DNA from: Rhizobium leguminosarum
GTDB taxonomy: Bacteria; Pseudomonadota; Alphaproteobacteria; Rhizobiales; Rhizobiaceae
Assembly: GCF_017876795.1 (NCBI RefSeq)
Contig: NZ_JAGIOR010000001.1
Location: 3,436,501 to 3,500,500 of the forward strand
Direction: 5' to 3'
DNA: 64,000 nt
Shown piece after piece: positions 27,590 through 40,258 of the stretch. Numbering within the stretch: position 1 is the first letter of the stretch; each line of letters begins with the position of its first letter. The translations under genes and the position numbers were made by a program. The notes beneath the pieces are model-generated. The model saw only the letters and a program-made list of their open reading frames with translations, was not told the DNA's origin and ran no database searches.

Positions 27590-27673
27590 ACACGCATGCT
27601 CTTGAACGCATTACCAATTCGTTCAGCATAACGCCCAGAGATTAACCGTTCGTTGACCGTAAAAACGGGCAAT

Positions 27674-27701
27674 AAAAAACCCGCGCCGGGAGGGCGCGGG
27701 T
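27674..27701 (-). terminator. Rho-independent terminator of eno
   Basis: ACCCGCGCC and GGCGCGGGT (27679-27687 and 27693-27701) form a perfect 9-bp GC-rich stem with a 5-base loop. Read on the minus strand it is followed by TTTTTT. It lies 24 bp after the eno stop codon. Confidence 0.9.
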
Positions 27702-27724
27702 CAAGCCGTTGACAGCAGATTCGA

Positions 27725-29023
<1,299 letters not shown>

Positions 29024-29139
29024 TCAATCGTTCGAAGCCTGTCATAATCGAAGGCGTGCAAATTACAATGGCGCTTACGACACCTTCGACCTGCATGTCT
29101 GATCGTCGCTATAGCACGAACATGTCAGGCTTTTGACTG

Positions 29140-29985
29140 TCAGCCCTTGGCGACAGCATCGAAGGCCAGCAGCTTTTCCAGAAGCCGCGGCATGTCCTCG
29201 AGATAGACCATGTTCGGACCGTCGGACGGTGCGTTGTCGGGGTCCTGATGGGTTTCGACGAAGACGCCGGCGATACCGGTCGCCACCGCCGCGCGCGCCA
29301 GCGTTTCCACGAATTCCCGCTGACCGCCGGAGGAATCGCCCTGCCCGCCCGGCTGGGCCACGGAATGGGTCGCATCGAAAACAACCGGTGCGCCCATCGA
29401 CGCCATGATCGGCAGCGAGCGCATGTCGGAGACCAAAGTGTTGTAACCAAAGGAGGCGCCGCGTTCGCACAGGAGCACGTTCGGATTGCCGCTGGCGTTG
29501 AGCTTCTTCAGGACGTTTTTCATATCCCAGGGAGCGAGAAACTGGCCCTTCTTGACATTGACGGCGCGGCCGGTCTCGGCGGCGGCGATCAGAAGGTCGG
29601 TCTGGCGGCAGAGGAAGGCCGGGATCTGCAGGACATCGACAACCTTCGCCACTTCGGCGCATTGCTCGGCGGTGTGGACGTCGGTCAGGACGGGAAAACC
29701 GAACTCTTTCTTCAGATCGGCAAAGATCTGCATGCCCTTTTCAAGCCCGATGCCGCGTTCGGCCGAGAGCGAGGTGCGGTTCGCCTTGTCGAAGGAACTC
29801 TTGTAGACGAGACCGATGCCGAGTTTCGCGCAAAGCTCCTTCAGCGTGCCGGCAACCATGAAGGCGTGGTCGCGGCTCTCCATTTGACAAGGGCCGGCAA
29901 TCAGCGACAGGCGGCCGGTGTTGGAAAAGGTGACCTGGCCTGCGCCGTCGCCGATCCTGACTTCGGAATTCGTATCAGTGCTCAT
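29140..29985 (-). CDS. kdsA: 3-deoxy-8-phosphooctulonate (KDO-8-P) synthase
   Basis: A 281-aa TIM-barrel enzyme condensing PEP with arabinose 5-phosphate for the inner core of LPS. Motifs include [54 protein letters not shown] and [12 protein letters not shown]. It overlaps the upstream VOC-protein gene by ATGA. A 140-bp gap before eno shows no clear terminator. Confidence 0.96.
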   Translation of the reverse strand: MSTDTNSEVRIGDGAGQVTFSNTGRLSLIAGPCQMESRDHAFMVAGTLKELCAKLGIGLVYKSSFDKANRTSLSAERGIGLEKGMQIFADLKKEFGFPVLTDVHTAEQCAEVAKVVDVLQIPAFLCRQTDLLIAAAETGRAVNVKKGQFLAPWDMKNVLKKLNASGNPNVLLCERGASFGYNTLVSDMRSLPIMASMGAPVVFDATHSVAQPGGQGDSSGGQREFVETLARAAVATGIAGVFVETHQDPDNAPSDGPNMVYLEDMPRLLEKLLAFDAVAKG

Positions 29986-30878
29986 CGTGTTTCCTCGAAG
30001 GCGAAGAGCGTGCCCTGCCCGGGCGCGGGCTTCACCAGAATGCGATTGTTCTTGCGCGTGTATGTCACTCCGTTAGCAGCCAAATGCGCTTCTGTCACGG
30101 CAAGATCGGCGACGGTGAAGAGGATAGCCCGGCCGCGCAGGCCGCGGTCGGCGGATGCGACGACGATCTCGAAATAGGCCTCCAGCCCTTCCGGCGTCAT
30201 CAGGCTGATTTTCGCATTCGACGCCGCGATATTCACGCCGAAACCGGTTTTCTCGACGGCCGATTGCGCCACTGCAAGGCTGATGAAGGCGGCGAATGCA
30301 GCGGGGTCCGGCGCGCAAAGCGCGATCTCGGCAATGCCGGTCACGCCATTGGCATGCGTCTCCAGCGCGCCGCGATCGGCCGGCAGCGGATTGATGCGCT
30401 CGACGCAGAAGAGGAAGAAATCCGGCGCGCGCAAATCAGCGGCAAAGGCCAACTTGAAGCCGGCCATGGTCTCGGAATCGTCCGGCATTTTCATCGGCCG
30501 GCTGAACTGCAGCATGTCGCCGGCGCTCGATCCGCTGCCGACGAAGCTCCGATGAGCGCGGCCGGCATCCCCGGTGCCGAACGCCACTGCCGAAAGCCCC
30601 TCATGGCCGCAGCGAAAGCGGAAGGCTCGGTTGCGGGCGGTGAAGACATTGCCTTGCCGGGCCGATGCCTCGCTCTCCTCGAGGCTCGCGATGCCGAGCG
30701 GCTCCAGATAGGTCTTGTCGGCAAAAAAGACGCAGGCATTCTCCGTTCCGAAGGGATGGCGGGCATCGGCGGCAACGGTGAAGCCGAGCTTGCCGAGCCT
30801 TTCGCGCGCCAGATCTATATTGACGACGGGCAGCACGACATGATCCAGCCGGTGCTGTTTGGCGGAGTGTTCGTTCAT
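29982..30878 (-). CDS. VOC-family (glyoxalase-like) protein
   Basis: A 298-aa protein with paired glyoxalase/bleomycin-resistance-type modules. The N-terminal half opens [20 protein letters not shown] and matches the glyoxalase-like domain group used by VOC proteins; the C-terminal half ends [19 protein letters not shown]. The start at 30878 has AGGGA upstream and gives the VOC module at once; a longer frame adds only leader sequence. Its stop overlaps the kdsA start by ATGA, so they are coupled, though no link to KDO synthesis is known. Confidence 0.78.
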   Translation of the reverse strand: MNEHSAKQHRLDHVVLPVVNIDLARERLGKLGFTVAADARHPFGTENACVFFADKTYLEPLGIASLEESEASARQGNVFTARNRAFRFRCGHEGLSAVAFGTGDAGRAHRSFVGSGSSAGDMLQFSRPMKMPDDSETMAGFKLAFAADLRAPDFFLFCVERINPLPADRGALETHANGVTGIAEIALCAPDPAAFAAFISLAVAQSAVEKTGFGVNIAASNAKISLMTPEGLEAYFEIVVASADRGLRGRAILFTVADLAVTEAHLAANGVTYTRKNNRILVKPAPGQGTLFAFEETR

Positions 30879-31011
30879 GATATCCCTCCCTGAAACGGCA
30901 GGAAGGTGCGACAGCGCCACCTTCAATGCAAGACATGTGCCCAATCCGGCGAATGAAAATAAAAATCTCAACGAGTTGGCGCCAAGTTTTACGGAAATTT
31001 AGCTACTTGCG

Positions 31012-31026
31012 GAACACATATGGAAC
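31012..31026 (+). promoter_or_regulatory. LexA (SOS) box, alphaproteobacterial type
   Basis: GAAC-ACATATG-GAAC at 31012-31026 fits the alphaproteobacterial SOS consensus GAAC-N7-GAAC exactly. It lies 47 bp before the chosen lexA start codon, in the expected promoter position, so lexA is probably autoregulated. Confidence 0.9.
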
Positions 31027-31073
31027 ATATAGTGTCTGTTCTGGATTTGTTTCAATCAAGGGGTCACACGTCG

Positions 31074-31793
31074 ATGCTCACGCGCAAACAACAGGAGCTC
31101 CTCCTTTTCATTCATGAGCGCATGAAAGAATCCGGCATTCCGCCCTCTTTCGACGAAATGAAGGATGCCCTGGATCTGGCCTCGAAATCCGGCATTCATC
31201 GTCTGATCACAGCGCTTGAGGAACGAGGCTTCATTCGCCGCCTACCGAACCGCGCCCGGGCGCTCGAGGTCATCAAGCTTCCGGAAGCCTACAGCCCCAG
31301 CATCCAACCCCGGCGCGGCTTTTCGCCAAGCGTCATCGAGGGCAGCCTCGGCAAGCCCCAGCCGGTCGCCGCCCCCGCGCCAGCAAAACCGGTAGCAGAT
31401 AATGGCAACTCGGTCTCCGTGCCGGTCATGGGCCGGATCGCAGCCGGCGTTCCGATCTCGGCGATCCAGAACAACACTCACGACATCGTCGTTCCCTCAG
31501 ACATGCTCGGCTCGGGTGAACATTATGCGTTGGAGGTCAAGGGCGATTCGATGATCGACGCCGGCATCTTCGATGGCGACACGGTGATCATCCGCAACGG
31601 CAGCACCGCAAGTCCCGGCGACATCGTCGTTGCCCTGGTCGACGACGAGGAAGCGACGCTGAAACGCTTCCGCCGCAAGGGCGCCTCGATCGCGCTGGAG
31701 GCTGCCAATCCGGCTTACGAGACCCGGATCTTCGGGCCGGACCGCGTCAAGGTGCAAGGCAAGCTCGTCGGCCTCATTCGCCGCTATCACTGA
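31074..31793 (+). CDS. lexA: LexA repressor
   Basis: A 239-aa SOS repressor. The winged HTH is residues 1-65 ([20 protein letters not shown]). The self-cleavage bond is A124-G125 in RIAAGVPIS; the catalytic dyad is S159 (GDSMIDAG) and K197 (ATLKRF). The start at 31074 ([10 protein letters not shown]) is the family start; an in-frame start at 31020 would overlap the SOS box. The last 20 bases overlap the convergent comEC gene. Confidence 0.96.
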   Translation: MLTRKQQELLLFIHERMKESGIPPSFDEMKDALDLASKSGIHRLITALEERGFIRRLPNRARALEVIKLPEAYSPSIQPRRGFSPSVIEGSLGKPQPVAAPAPAKPVADNGNSVSVPVMGRIAAGVPISAIQNNTHDIVVPSDMLGSGEHYALEVKGDSMIDAGIFDGDTVIIRNGSTASPGDIVVALVDDEEATLKRFRRKGASIALEAANPAYETRIFGPDRVKVQGKLVGLIRRYH

Positions 31794-34203
31794 CAACGGA
31801 TAGGCCGGATTCGGCAAAACTGTTGCTGCGCCAGTCATAGGCGCGATGGCGCATCCATGGCCGCGATAGGGTCTCGAATGCGGTCACGACCTCCAGGCCG
31901 GCGTCGAGCAAGCGCAACTCGACGGAGCCAGTCCTGCGCAGCGTCTCGCCGGTAAAGAGCGTCGCTCCCGAGCGACAGCTGTTGAACCGCAGGCGGACCG
32001 ACGTCACGACGATATCCGCCGCGTCGCAGGCTGGACCGAGATAGGCGGCGTTGTCGATGACGGCAACCACATGGCCATTGCCAAGCCTTGATGTGCACCA
32101 GGCCTTTTTGACGCAGGAAAAGCGGTTTGCTTCACCACCGGCGACAGCCGCCCGCATCGCCGCCCTAGCTTCATTCTGCTGATCGCGGGAAAGCCTGACG
32201 CGGCGGTCTTCTCCCTCCGGCGGGATAGCGGGACCATCGAGCATTTTCGGCGGGTAATGCGTCGGCAGGACGAGTGCTCTCTGCCACTGGTCAAAGATGA
32301 AATCCGGCGGGTTTTCGCGGTTGGAAGCGATTGCCGCAGCCGCGACCACCGCGACGAGACTGCCATCCTCCGAAATCACCAGATCCGGCGGCCGGGGAAC
32401 CGGCGGAAGCAGCACGCCGAGCGTAGAGACGGCAATGATCGATGTGCCGATATGGCGCAGCCGGGTGCGCAGCAGCGTCAGCAGCAGAAAGCCGGCCACG
32501 GCGACTGCGAAATACCAAGCGGGCAAGCGGCCGATGCCAATATCACCGCCCCAGCCGGAGACCGTCTTGGCGACCGCAATCACCAGATCAAGGCCGAAAC
32601 CCACCACCTTCCAGAGCGGAGCGTCCAGACCGAACGGCATGAGCAACATCGCCAGCAGCCCGGCCGGCATGACGATGAAGGAGATGATCGGCATTGTCGC
32701 GAGGTTTGCCGGCAGGCCGTAAGCGGTCAGGCGATGAAAATGTTCGATCGAAAACAGCGCCGTGGAAAAACCGCCGATCAGCGAGGTCAGGAAGACGCCG
32801 CCGAAGAAGCCGGCGACGGCAACCACCGGCCTGATGATCGGCAGTTTCAGGAGGGCGTTTTCGCGGACGCGCCGGTCCTTCCACAGTTGATAGCCCGATA
32901 CGAGTGCCAATGTCGCGGCAAAGGACATCTGGAAGCTCGGGCCCAAGACCTCGGACGGCGAAATGGCGATGATGAGGAGCGCCGAGAGAACGACATTGCG
33001 CAGGCTGATCGACGGCCGGTCGAAGAAGACGGCAACCAGCATGATCGCCATCATGATGAAGGCACGTTCGGCAGAGACCCCGAAGCCGGAAATCAGGTAG
33101 TAGGCGGTGACGGCGATGAGCGCGCCGGCGGCGGCGATCTTCTTTGTCGGATAGGCCTGAGCGACGCCCGGAAAGAGGCTGAGCAGCATCCGGAAGCCGA
33201 CGAAGAAGATGCCGGCCGACAGCGCCATGTTGAGGCCGGAGATCGCGACAATATGTGCAAGGCCGGACTGGCGCAGCGCCTCCGTCGTCGCATTCGAGAT
33301 GGCGCGTCGCTCGTCCGTTACAAGAGCAGCGGCAAAAGCGCCGGTGTCGCCGGGCAGGATGGACCGTATGCGGTCGCCGATGCTGCTGCGCAGCCGGTAA
33401 AGCCATTCGAGCAGAGCTTCCGACGTCGATCTGGCAGCCTGCGGACCTGCCTCCAAATCTTTCTCCGGAGCACCGTAAAAGAAGCCGTTGGCGCCGATGC
33501 CATCAAAATAGGCGCCGAAGGAAAAGTCGTTGAGTTCGGGAAGTGCGGGGCCTGCGGGCGGCGTCAGCCGTGCCCTGCCGGTTATCAGGTCGCCGATCTC
33601 GAAAGGCATGTCGGCGCCGCGGACGATCGCGGTTACGCGTCCCGGCGGCCGCTTCAACTCCGGCGCCTCCGTGCCGGTGACGGCAAGAATGTAGCGCCAG
33701 CGCCCACGGCCGTCGCCTTCTCGGCGCTCGACACGGGCGGTCACCGTCGTCGTCACGGAGCAATCAAGGATCACCGTCGAAGCCCGCCAGCTCTCGAACT
33801 GCGCGCAGTGCATGCCGCAGGCGAAAAGTGCGGGCGCCAGTAGCGTTGCCCGCAATGCCGCCCGGCTGCGGCCGGCGATGAGAACCGCGATCGTCAGCAC
33901 CAACAGAGAGAGCAGCGATGCAGCGAGCGGAAAATCGGATGCCGAAACAAACCAGAAGGCCGCCCCGGCGCCGAGAAACACCGGTGAAAACAGCAGCAAG
34001 CGGCCATGATCCGCCTCCTCGCCCAGCATGCGCATGTAGGCGCCAATCGATTGCCGGGCTGCGGCCGGCAGCCGGTGGCGCAAGGGTGTCGTCGACTGCG
34101 TCCTTATCGGTCGCGCCACCACGACGGGCGCCGAAAATCCGGAGGAGCCGGCTGGGCCGGCGCCTGCTTGCGGCCGCAATTCGACTGTCGTCACTTCCTG
34201 CAT
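31774..34203 (-). CDS. comEC: ComEC/Rec2-family DNA uptake membrane channel protein
   Basis: An about 809-aa polytopic membrane protein. It has an N-terminal pair of helices, a soluble OB-like DUF4131 region (about residues 95-220), the competence core with [19 protein letters not shown], and a C-terminal part resembling the metallo-beta-lactamase-like domain in position but without an obvious HxHxDH motif. It would carry single-stranded DNA across the inner membrane. The ATG at 34203 is preferred; a TTG at 34263 would add 20 residues. Its 3' end overlaps lexA by 20 bp, tail to tail. Confidence 0.88.
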   Translation of the reverse strand: MQEVTTVELRPQAGAGPAGSSGFSAPVVVARPIRTQSTTPLRHRLPAAARQSIGAYMRMLGEEADHGRLLLFSPVFLGAGAAFWFVSASDFPLAASLLSLLVLTIAVLIAGRSRAALRATLLAPALFACGMHCAQFESWRASTVILDCSVTTTVTARVERREGDGRGRWRYILAVTGTEAPELKRPPGRVTAIVRGADMPFEIGDLITGRARLTPPAGPALPELNDFSFGAYFDGIGANGFFYGAPEKDLEAGPQAARSTSEALLEWLYRLRSSIGDRIRSILPGDTGAFAAALVTDERRAISNATTEALRQSGLAHIVAISGLNMALSAGIFFVGFRMLLSLFPGVAQAYPTKKIAAAGALIAVTAYYLISGFGVSAERAFIMMAIMLVAVFFDRPSISLRNVVLSALLIIAISPSEVLGPSFQMSFAATLALVSGYQLWKDRRVRENALLKLPIIRPVVAVAGFFGGVFLTSLIGGFSTALFSIEHFHRLTAYGLPANLATMPIISFIVMPAGLLAMLLMPFGLDAPLWKVVGFGLDLVIAVAKTVSGWGGDIGIGRLPAWYFAVAVAGFLLLTLLRTRLRHIGTSIIAVSTLGVLLPPVPRPPDLVISEDGSLVAVVAAAAIASNRENPPDFIFDQWQRALVLPTHYPPKMLDGPAIPPEGEDRRVRLSRDQQNEARAAMRAAVAGGEANRFSCVKKAWCTSRLGNGHVVAVIDNAAYLGPACDAADIVVTSVRLRFNSCRSGATLFTGETLRRTGSVELRLLDAGLEVVTAFETLSRPWMRHRAYDWRSNSFAESGLSVVSDSGE

Positions 34204-34493
34204 GTGCCGCCCAAGGTCACTCGCGAAAGCGGCCAGAATGCAATCTCTAATCAAATCCGGCAAGGATAATCGATTGAAATATGAGGGAAAATCGCCAGCG
34301 CCAAAAGACTAAGCGAATCATCGGCTTCCGATATGCACGGGGCTCATCGCTGCAGTGCCTAAAAGGTGATACCGCAATGCACAAAATGCCGGCACGGTAA
34401 CTTGGCATTAGCTTCACGATCATATAGCTATCGGTAAGGACGCTTAACCCCTATGGCGCTTTTATGGCGCCACCGCCATTTCGGAGGATCAGC

Positions 34494-35783
34494 ATGACGG
34501 ATCAAAGCGCTACAATAAAAATCGGTGACAAATCTGTCGACCTTGCCGTCAAGAGCGGCACGATCGGCCCGAGCGTCATCGATATCGGTGCCCTTTACAA
34601 GAACACGGCTTCCTTCACGTACGATCCGGGTTTCACCTCGACCGCATCCTGTGAATCGAAAATCACCTACATCGACGGCGACGAAGGTGTGCTGCTGCAT
34701 CGCGGCTATCCGATCGAGCAGCTGGCTGAGCATGGCGACTTCCTCGAGGTCTGCTACCTGCTGCTCTACGGCGAACTGCCGACCACCGTGCAGAAGAAGG
34801 ATTTCGATTATCGCGTCACGCACCACACCATGGTGCACGAGCAGATGAGCCGCTTCTTCACCGGCTTCCGCCGCGATGCGCACCCGATGGCCGTCATGTG
34901 CGGCTGCGTCGGCGCGCTTTCGGCCTTCTATCACGACTCAACCGACATCACCGATCCGCACCAGCGCATGGTCGCCAGCCTGCGCATGATCGCCAAGATG
35001 CCGACGCTTGCCGCCATGGCTTACAAGTACCATATCGGCCAGCCCTTCGTTTATCCGAAGAACGATCTCGACTACGCCTCGAACTTCCTGCGCATGTGTT
35101 TTGCCGTGCCTTGCGAAGAATATGTGGTCAATCCGGTGCTTGCCCGCGCCATGGATCGCATCTTCATCCTGCATGCCGATCACGAGCAGAACGCCTCGAC
35201 ATCGACGGTCCGTCTTGCCGGTTCGTCGGGCGCCAACCCGTTCGCCTGCATCGCGGCCGGCATTGCCTGCCTCTGGGGCCCCGCGCATGGCGGCGCCAAC
35301 GAAGCAGCACTCAATATGCTGCATGAGATCGGCTCGGTCGACCACATTCCGGAATATATCGCTCGCGCCAAGGACAAGAACGATCCGTTCCGCCTGATGG
35401 GCTTCGGCCACCGCGTCTACAAGAATTATGATCCGCGCGCCAAGATCATGCAAAAGACGACGCATGAGGTGCTCGGCGAGCTCGGCATCAAGGACGATCC
35501 ATTGCTCGAAGTGGCGATGGAGCTGGAGCGCATCGCGCTCACCGACGAATATTTCATCGAGAAGAAGCTCTATCCGAACATCGACTTCTATTCCGGCATC
35601 ACGCTGAAGGCGCTGGGCTTCCCCACGACGATGTTCACCGTGCTCTTCGCGCTTGCCCGCACCGTCGGCTGGATCGCGCAGTGGAACGAGATGATCGAGG
35701 ATCCAGAGCAGCGTATCGGCCGTCCGCGCCAGCTCTATGTCGGCGAACCGAAGCGCGACTACATTCCGGTTTCGAAGCGCTGA
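34494..35783 (+). CDS. gltA: Citrate synthase (type II)
   Basis: A 429-aa hexameric-type citrate synthase that opens the TCA cycle. The N-terminal DUF-like beta domain ([20 protein letters not shown]) is present. Catalytic elements are [24 protein letters not shown] and the Asp-bearing [18 protein letters not shown] lies 7 bases before the ATG at 34494; an upstream in-frame start at 34464 adds a non-conserved leader. It ends at a strong bidirectional terminator shared with lpxB. Confidence 0.97.
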   Translation: MTDQSATIKIGDKSVDLAVKSGTIGPSVIDIGALYKNTASFTYDPGFTSTASCESKITYIDGDEGVLLHRGYPIEQLAEHGDFLEVCYLLLYGELPTTVQKKDFDYRVTHHTMVHEQMSRFFTGFRRDAHPMAVMCGCVGALSAFYHDSTDITDPHQRMVASLRMIAKMPTLAAMAYKYHIGQPFVYPKNDLDYASNFLRMCFAVPCEEYVVNPVLARAMDRIFILHADHEQNASTSTVRLAGSSGANPFACIAAGIACLWGPAHGGANEAALNMLHEIGSVDHIPEYIARAKDKNDPFRLMGFGHRVYKNYDPRAKIMQKTTHEVLGELGIKDDPLLEVAMELERIALTDEYFIEKKLYPNIDFYSGITLKALGFPTTMFTVLFALARTVGWIAQWNEMIEDPEQRIGRPRQLYVGEPKRDYIPVSKR

Positions 35784-35800
35784 TCGCTTCCCAACCAATG

Positions 35801-35840
35801 AAAACCCGGTCACTTCAGAAGTGACCGGGTTTTTTCTTTT
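35801..35840. terminator. Bidirectional terminator between gltA and lpxB
   Basis: A perfect 15-bp stem, AAAACCCGGTCACTT and AAGTGACCGGGTTTT (35801-35815 and 35819-35833), has a 3-base loop. On the plus strand a long T-run follows; on the minus strand the A-run becomes TTTT. The right arm lies inside the lpxB coding end and the loop holds its stop codon. Confidence 0.93.
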
Positions 35841-36984
35841 TCAGCACGTCGAGAAGGATTTCGGCGGCATGTTCGCCGGGCGGTTTTTCGGTCTGCATGC
35901 GCTGCCAGATAAGATCATAGCCTTCCTTCATCGCCTTGAGCTGGTAGGTGTCGGCTGACAGCCTTTCCATCCAGCGCGCGAGACTTGCGCCGCGAACGAT
36001 ATCGTTCAAATATTCCGGCACCACCGCGTAATCGGCAATCAGGTTTGGCAGCGCGCCTGTCCAGGTTTTGATGCCCGATGTCAGCAGACGCATGATCCAG
36101 TCGACCTTGTAGGCGGAAACGACGGGAACATCGGCAAGCGCCAGTTCAAGAATGACGGTTCCGGATGCCGCCATGGCAGCATCGGCTTCAGCGAATGCCT
36201 TCCACTTTGCTTCCGCGCCGACCACGATCTCCGGCTTTACCGCCCATCCCGCCGTCAATTGGCGGACAAGCGCTTGCCTGTGTGTCACCGTCGGCAGAAT
36301 AAGGCGCATCGGCCCATTGCGGGCGGTCAATTCGCTTGCTGCGACTTCGAAATGCGGCAGGAGCTTCTGGATTTCGGAAGAACGTGAGCCGGGCAGAAGA
36401 AGGATCGCGCCCTTGCCGGGCTGCCTGCCGGCGCGCAGGCGCCGGGTCTCCAACAGCGCAGGGTCAGCGGTCAGGCGATGACCGACATAGGTGGTGGCCG
36501 GTCCGCCAAGGCGCTGCATCGTCGCCGGCTCAAAAGGCAGGACGGCGAGCACTTGATCGACATAGGCGAGCATGCGCGTGGCGCGATATTCCTTCCACGC
36601 CCAGACGCTCGGGCAGACATAATTGACGACAGGTAGATCGGGAAGCGCCGCTCGGACCCGCTTTGCGACGCGATGGGTGAAATCCGGACTGTCGATAATG
36701 AGAAGAATGTCAGGCCTTGCGGCGATGACGGCGGCGGTCGTCTGGCGGATCAGGGTATAGAGCTTTGGCAGCCGGCTCAGCACCTGGGTGATGCCCATGA
36801 TCGAGAGTTCGGAGAAATCGAACAGGGATGTCAGCCCCTCGGCCTGCAACCCCTCGCCGCCGACGCCGACAAGTTCCACCGGTCCGGCATGAATCCGCTT
36901 GAGGGCAGCGATGAGATCGGCACCGAGCAGATCACCCGACACTTCACCGGCAATGACGGCGATCTTCAGCGGTGCCCCGTTCAT
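35815..36984 (-). CDS. lpxB: Lipid-A-disaccharide synthase
   Basis: A 389-aa peripheral membrane glycosyltransferase that joins UDP-2,3-diacylglucosamine and lipid X. It opens LKIAVIAGEVSGDLLGADLI and has LIDSPDFTHRVAKRVR, NYVCPSVWAWKEYRA, YVGHRLTADP, LLLPGSRSSEIQKLLP and GTVILELAL. The start at 36984 makes an ATGA overlap with lpxI. Its last codons (KKKKPGHF) lie inside the terminator shared with gltA. It is the last gene of the bamA-lpx run. Confidence 0.95.
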   Translation of the reverse strand: MNGAPLKIAVIAGEVSGDLLGADLIAALKRIHAGPVELVGVGGEGLQAEGLTSLFDFSELSIMGITQVLSRLPKLYTLIRQTTAAVIAARPDILLIIDSPDFTHRVAKRVRAALPDLPVVNYVCPSVWAWKEYRATRMLAYVDQVLAVLPFEPATMQRLGGPATTYVGHRLTADPALLETRRLRAGRQPGKGAILLLPGSRSSEIQKLLPHFEVAASELTARNGPMRLILPTVTHRQALVRQLTAGWAVKPEIVVGAEAKWKAFAEADAAMAASGTVILELALADVPVVSAYKVDWIMRLLTSGIKTWTGALPNLIADYAVVPEYLNDIVRGASLARWMERLSADTYQLKAMKEGYDLIWQRMQTEKPPGEHAAEILLDVLKKKKPGHF

Positions 36985-37862
36985 TCGAGCCCCCATGCCG
37001 GCAGCCCGCGATCGATGCCGCAGACAAAAAGTCCGGCCTCATCGGCGGCTTCGATCACCGCGGCACGGTCGAGCACCAGCGAGCGGCCGGCCTCGACGGC
37101 AATGCCGGCAAGGCCGGCTTTCTTAGCGTTCAGAACCGTGGAAACGCCGATCGCCGGCAGGTCGGCGCGAATATCCTGTTGCGGCTTGCAGAGCTTGACG
37201 AGCGCGCCGCGGCGGCGCGGCGAGATGCGCCCGGCGCCTCTGAGACTTGCGACACGGTCCAGCATCTCATCCGTGCCCTCAAGACCCTCAAGCGCGACGA
37301 CACGTCCGCCGATGCTGATGGAACCCTGCCCGACATCAAGCCGGCCGAGCATGTCCGCGGCTTCGGCTGCGCGGCTGATATCGCGCCGGTCTTCTTCGCC
37401 GGGCGCGACCGCGCCAAGCGGGCCGACAGAGGCAAGAAGGTCGGGGGCGATTTCCTGGGCGCCGACGACGCGGCGGCCGTTTCCTTCGATCAGCCGGATG
37501 ACCATCTGCAGAACCGTGTCGTCGCCGCCGGAAAGCAAGGTCCGTATGGCGGCCGGCACTTTCATCAGGATGCGCAGCGTCGGGCGCACCTCGCGCCATT
37601 CCGGCCGGCGGGCGACGCTGCCCGACATCACGACCCGGCCGACGCCATAGCGGTTGAGCAACCCATCAAGAGCTGCGAAATCGCCGATGCCGATAACGGC
37701 GTGGTCATAACCTTCCCAGCGCCTGTCGCTTTCGTCTTTCAGCGCAACGATGACGGGATTTTCACCTGCCGCACGCGCAGCTTCGGCGACATAGGAAGGC
37801 AGAAGACCGCCGCCGGCAATAATCGCCAGCCGGCCCGCAGCAGTTTCGCCGGATAAAGCCAC
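36981..37862 (-). CDS. lpxI: UDP-2,3-diacylglucosamine diphosphatase LpxI
   Basis: A 293-aa protein of the DUF1009 family, the alphaproteobacterial replacement for LpxH. It opens LAIIAGGGLLPSYVAEAARA, has VVMSGSVARRPEW in the N-domain and VKLCKPQQDIRADLPAIGVST in the catalytic C-domain. It hydrolyses UDP-diacylglucosamine to lipid X for LpxB. It starts with GTG, with AAGGG 7 bases upstream, and lies between lpxA and lpxB with 3-bp and overlapping junctions. Confidence 0.93.
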   Translation of the reverse strand: MALSGETAAGRLAIIAGGGLLPSYVAEAARAAGENPVIVALKDESDRRWEGYDHAVIGIGDFAALDGLLNRYGVGRVVMSGSVARRPEWREVRPTLRILMKVPAAIRTLLSGGDDTVLQMVIRLIEGNGRRVVGAQEIAPDLLASVGPLGAVAPGEEDRRDISRAAEAADMLGRLDVGQGSISIGGRVVALEGLEGTDEMLDRVASLRGAGRISPRRRGALVKLCKPQQDIRADLPAIGVSTVLNAKKAGLAGIAVEAGRSLVLDRAAVIEAADEAGLFVCGIDRGLPAWGLE

Positions 37863-37865
37863 GGA

Positions 37866-38684
37866 CTAGCCCTTCTGCCCCCGGGTCGGCGAAGAGAGAG
37901 CGCGGTCGCTGTCGGCGGCGATGAAATCGAGGATGTGGACCGCCTGCTCGCAATCGGCATAATCGTTACGAATGGCGGCGGCGTTTTCGCGGACGGAACC
38001 CGTTCCTTCGAAGATCGACTTATAGGCGCGACGCACCCTGTGGATGACGGCGCGGTCGACGCCGGCGCGCGTCATGCCGACGACATTGAGGCCGCTCAGC
38101 AGCCCGGGATTACCGTTCAGCATGCCGTAGGGAATGACGTCGTAACTCACCGCCGAAAGCCCGCCGACGAAGGCGTGGCGGCCGACGCGAGTGAACTGGT
38201 GGACGGCCGAGCCGCCGCCCAGGATGACGCGATCCTCGATGACGACATGGCCGGCGAGCATGACGTTGTTCGACATGATCACGTGATTGCCGACCCTGCA
38301 GTCATGCGCGACATGGGAATTGGCAAGGAAGAGGTTGTTATCGCCGACGATCGTCTGGGCACCGAAATCGGCCGTGCCGGTGTTCATCGTCACACCTTCG
38401 CGGATCGTGCAGTTGGCGCCGACCGTCAGCGTCGTCTCCTCGCCGCCGTGATGCACGCTCTGCGGATCGCCGCCGATGACGGCCATAGGAAAGATCCGCG
38501 TGCCGTTGCCGATCACTGTGCGGCCGGTGACGACCGCATGCGTCAAGAGCTCGACATTTTCATGCAGGACGACGTGCGGCCCAACATGGCAGAACGGACC
38601 GATCTTGACGCCCTCACCGATAACAGCCCCGTCTTCGACGACAGCCATCGGATGAATACGGGCGCTTTCGGCGATAGTGCTCAT
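37866..38684 (-). CDS. lpxA: UDP-N-acetylglucosamine acyltransferase
   Basis: A 272-aa left-handed beta-helix enzyme, first step of lipid A synthesis. Hexapeptide repeats run through residues 10-190; the catalytic His lies in [37 protein letters not shown] and the C-terminal helical cap with [16 protein letters not shown] follow. Its start overlaps the fabZ stop by ATGA, so dosage is coupled to fatty acid dehydration. Confidence 0.96.
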   Translation of the reverse strand: MSTIAESARIHPMAVVEDGAVIGEGVKIGPFCHVGPHVVLHENVELLTHAVVTGRTVIGNGTRIFPMAVIGGDPQSVHHGGEETTLTVGANCTIREGVTMNTGTADFGAQTIVGDNNLFLANSHVAHDCRVGNHVIMSNNVMLAGHVVIEDRVILGGGSAVHQFTRVGRHAFVGGLSAVSYDVIPYGMLNGNPGLLSGLNVVGMTRAGVDRAVIHRVRRAYKSIFEGTGSVRENAAAIRNDYADCEQAVHILDFIAADSDRALSSPTRGQKG

Positions 38685-39148
38685 GCCTGTTCCTTACGAA
38701 CTATCATCGCGCCGATATCGGCTTCGGCGACAAGCGCGCTATCAACCTTGGCGTCGCAATGGAATTTCCAGATATTGCCGCGCTGCTTGTGCTTCCTGAC
38801 ATGGAATTCGACGCGATCTCCGGGAACGACAGGCTTGCGAAAGCGCGCATTCTCGATGGTCATGAAGTAGACGAGGTTACCCGGCTGGCCTTCCTTCTTG
38901 GCACAGATCGCACCCGCGGTCTGCGCCATGCCCTCGATCAGGAGAACGCCCGGCATGATCGGAGCTTCAGGAAAATGGCCCGTGAAATGCGGTTCGTTCA
39001 CGGTGACATTCTTGATGCCGATCGCGCTGTTGTCGCCGTCGATCTCGATGATCTTGTCGACCATGAGGAACGGGTAACGATGCGGCAGCAGCTTCATGAT
39101 CTCGGTGATGTCAGCCGAAGAAAGCGTTGTCGTGGCTCCCTCAGTCAT
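38681..39148 (-). CDS. fabZ: 3-hydroxyacyl-ACP dehydratase FabZ
   Basis: A 155-aa hot-dog-fold dehydratase in fatty acid elongation. The active-site His is in [16 protein letters not shown] and the Glu in [24 protein letters not shown] opens the fold. It competes with LpxA/LpxD for hydroxyacyl-ACP and sits between them, overlapping lpxD by 8 bases and lpxA by 4. Confidence 0.96.
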   Translation of the reverse strand: MTEGATTTLSSADITEIMKLLPHRYPFLMVDKIIEIDGDNSAIGIKNVTVNEPHFTGHFPEAPIMPGVLLIEGMAQTAGAICAKKEGQPGNLVYFMTIENARFRKPVVPGDRVEFHVRKHKQRGNIWKFHCDAKVDSALVAEADIGAMIVRKEQA

Positions 39149-40208
39149 TTTCCTTGCCTCCAGGGTTCCGGCCGCGCAACTTGGACTTCGACACTTGTTG
39201 TGCGGCCTCTCTCAGATAGTCTTTTAGCGGACGAGCAGGTATACCGCCATATTGCCCGCCGGCGGCAAGGTCGGTCATGATACCGCTTTTGGCAGCGATC
39301 TGCACGCCGTCGCCGATCGTCACATGGCCCTTGATGCCGACCTGGCCGCCGATCTGCACGCCATTGCCGATCTTCGTGCTGCCGGCGATGCCGACCTGCG
39401 CGACGATGGCGCAATGGCGGCCGATCTGAACGTTGTGGCCGATCTGTACCTGGTTGTCGATCTTGGTGCCTTCACCGATGACCGTATCGTCCATGGCGCC
39501 GCGGTCGATCGTGGTGTTGGCGCCGATTTCGACATTGTCCTGGATGATCACCCGGCCGATCTGGACGATTTTGATCATGCCACGCGGGCCAGGGGCGTAA
39601 CCGAAACCATCCTGGCCGATGCGGGCGCCATTATGGATGATGACGCCATTGCCGACCAATGCGCAGAGCACGCTTGCGCCGGCCGCAATCGAACAATCGC
39701 GGCCGATTTTGACATTCGGACCAATGATACTGTGCGCGCCGATGCGCGTCCCCTCGCCGATCTCGGCATGCGCACCGATGACGGCCATCGGCTCGACGAT
39801 CACGCCCTTTTCAAGCTTGGCGCTCGGATCGATCACCGCGCTTGGCGCGATCTCGTTTTCACCTGAGGAAAAGACGACCGGGCGCAACGCAGCCGGATAA
39901 AACAGGCCGCCCGCCATCGCGAAGGCCGCATGCGGATTGGACGACAGGATAATCGGGATATGCGGGGGTACGAGATCGCGGACCGCCTTGTCGCAGATCA
40001 CCGCCGAGGCTTCGCATGTCGCCAGTTCGTCGCGGTTGCGGCGCGACAGGATATAACAGACATCACCCGCCCGCGCCCTGTGGATCGGGGCAACGGACCT
40101 GACAATAACATCGGCGTGGTCGGAATTGGCAAGTTCCGCCCCAAGAAACTCTGCCAGCTCAGCGAGCTTCAGACCTTCATGGGGCAGAAAAAAAACGTTT
40201 TGCTCCAT
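39141..40208 (-). CDS. lpxD: UDP-3-O-acylglucosamine N-acyltransferase
   Basis: A 355-aa trimeric beta-helix acyltransferase. The N-terminal uridine-binding domain covers about residues 1-105; hexapeptide repeats follow ([40 protein letters not shown]) with the catalytic His region [20 protein letters not shown]. The ATG at 40208 is preferred over a TTG at 40214. It adds the second hydroxyacyl chain of lipid A and lies 51 bp downstream of bamA. Confidence 0.95.
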   Translation of the reverse strand: MEQNVFFLPHEGLKLAELAEFLGAELANSDHADVIVRSVAPIHRARAGDVCYILSRRNRDELATCEASAVICDKAVRDLVPPHIPIILSSNPHAAFAMAGGLFYPAALRPVVFSSGENEIAPSAVIDPSAKLEKGVIVEPMAVIGAHAEIGEGTRIGAHSIIGPNVKIGRDCSIAAGASVLCALVGNGVIIHNGARIGQDGFGYAPGPRGMIKIVQIGRVIIQDNVEIGANTTIDRGAMDDTVIGEGTKIDNQVQIGHNVQIGRHCAIVAQVGIAGSTKIGNGVQIGGQVGIKGHVTIGDGVQIAAKSGIMTDLAAGGQYGGIPARPLKDYLREAAQQVSKSKLRGRNPGGKEND

Positions 40209-40258
40209 CGGCAATGCTCCAGAACGGAATTGAGTCTTACAGTTCCGGACTGCCGATA

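Noticed and set aside
32257..33843. A 528-codon open frame antisense to comEC
   Set aside because: Same reason: a shadow of a long GC-rich gene, without domain or start signals.
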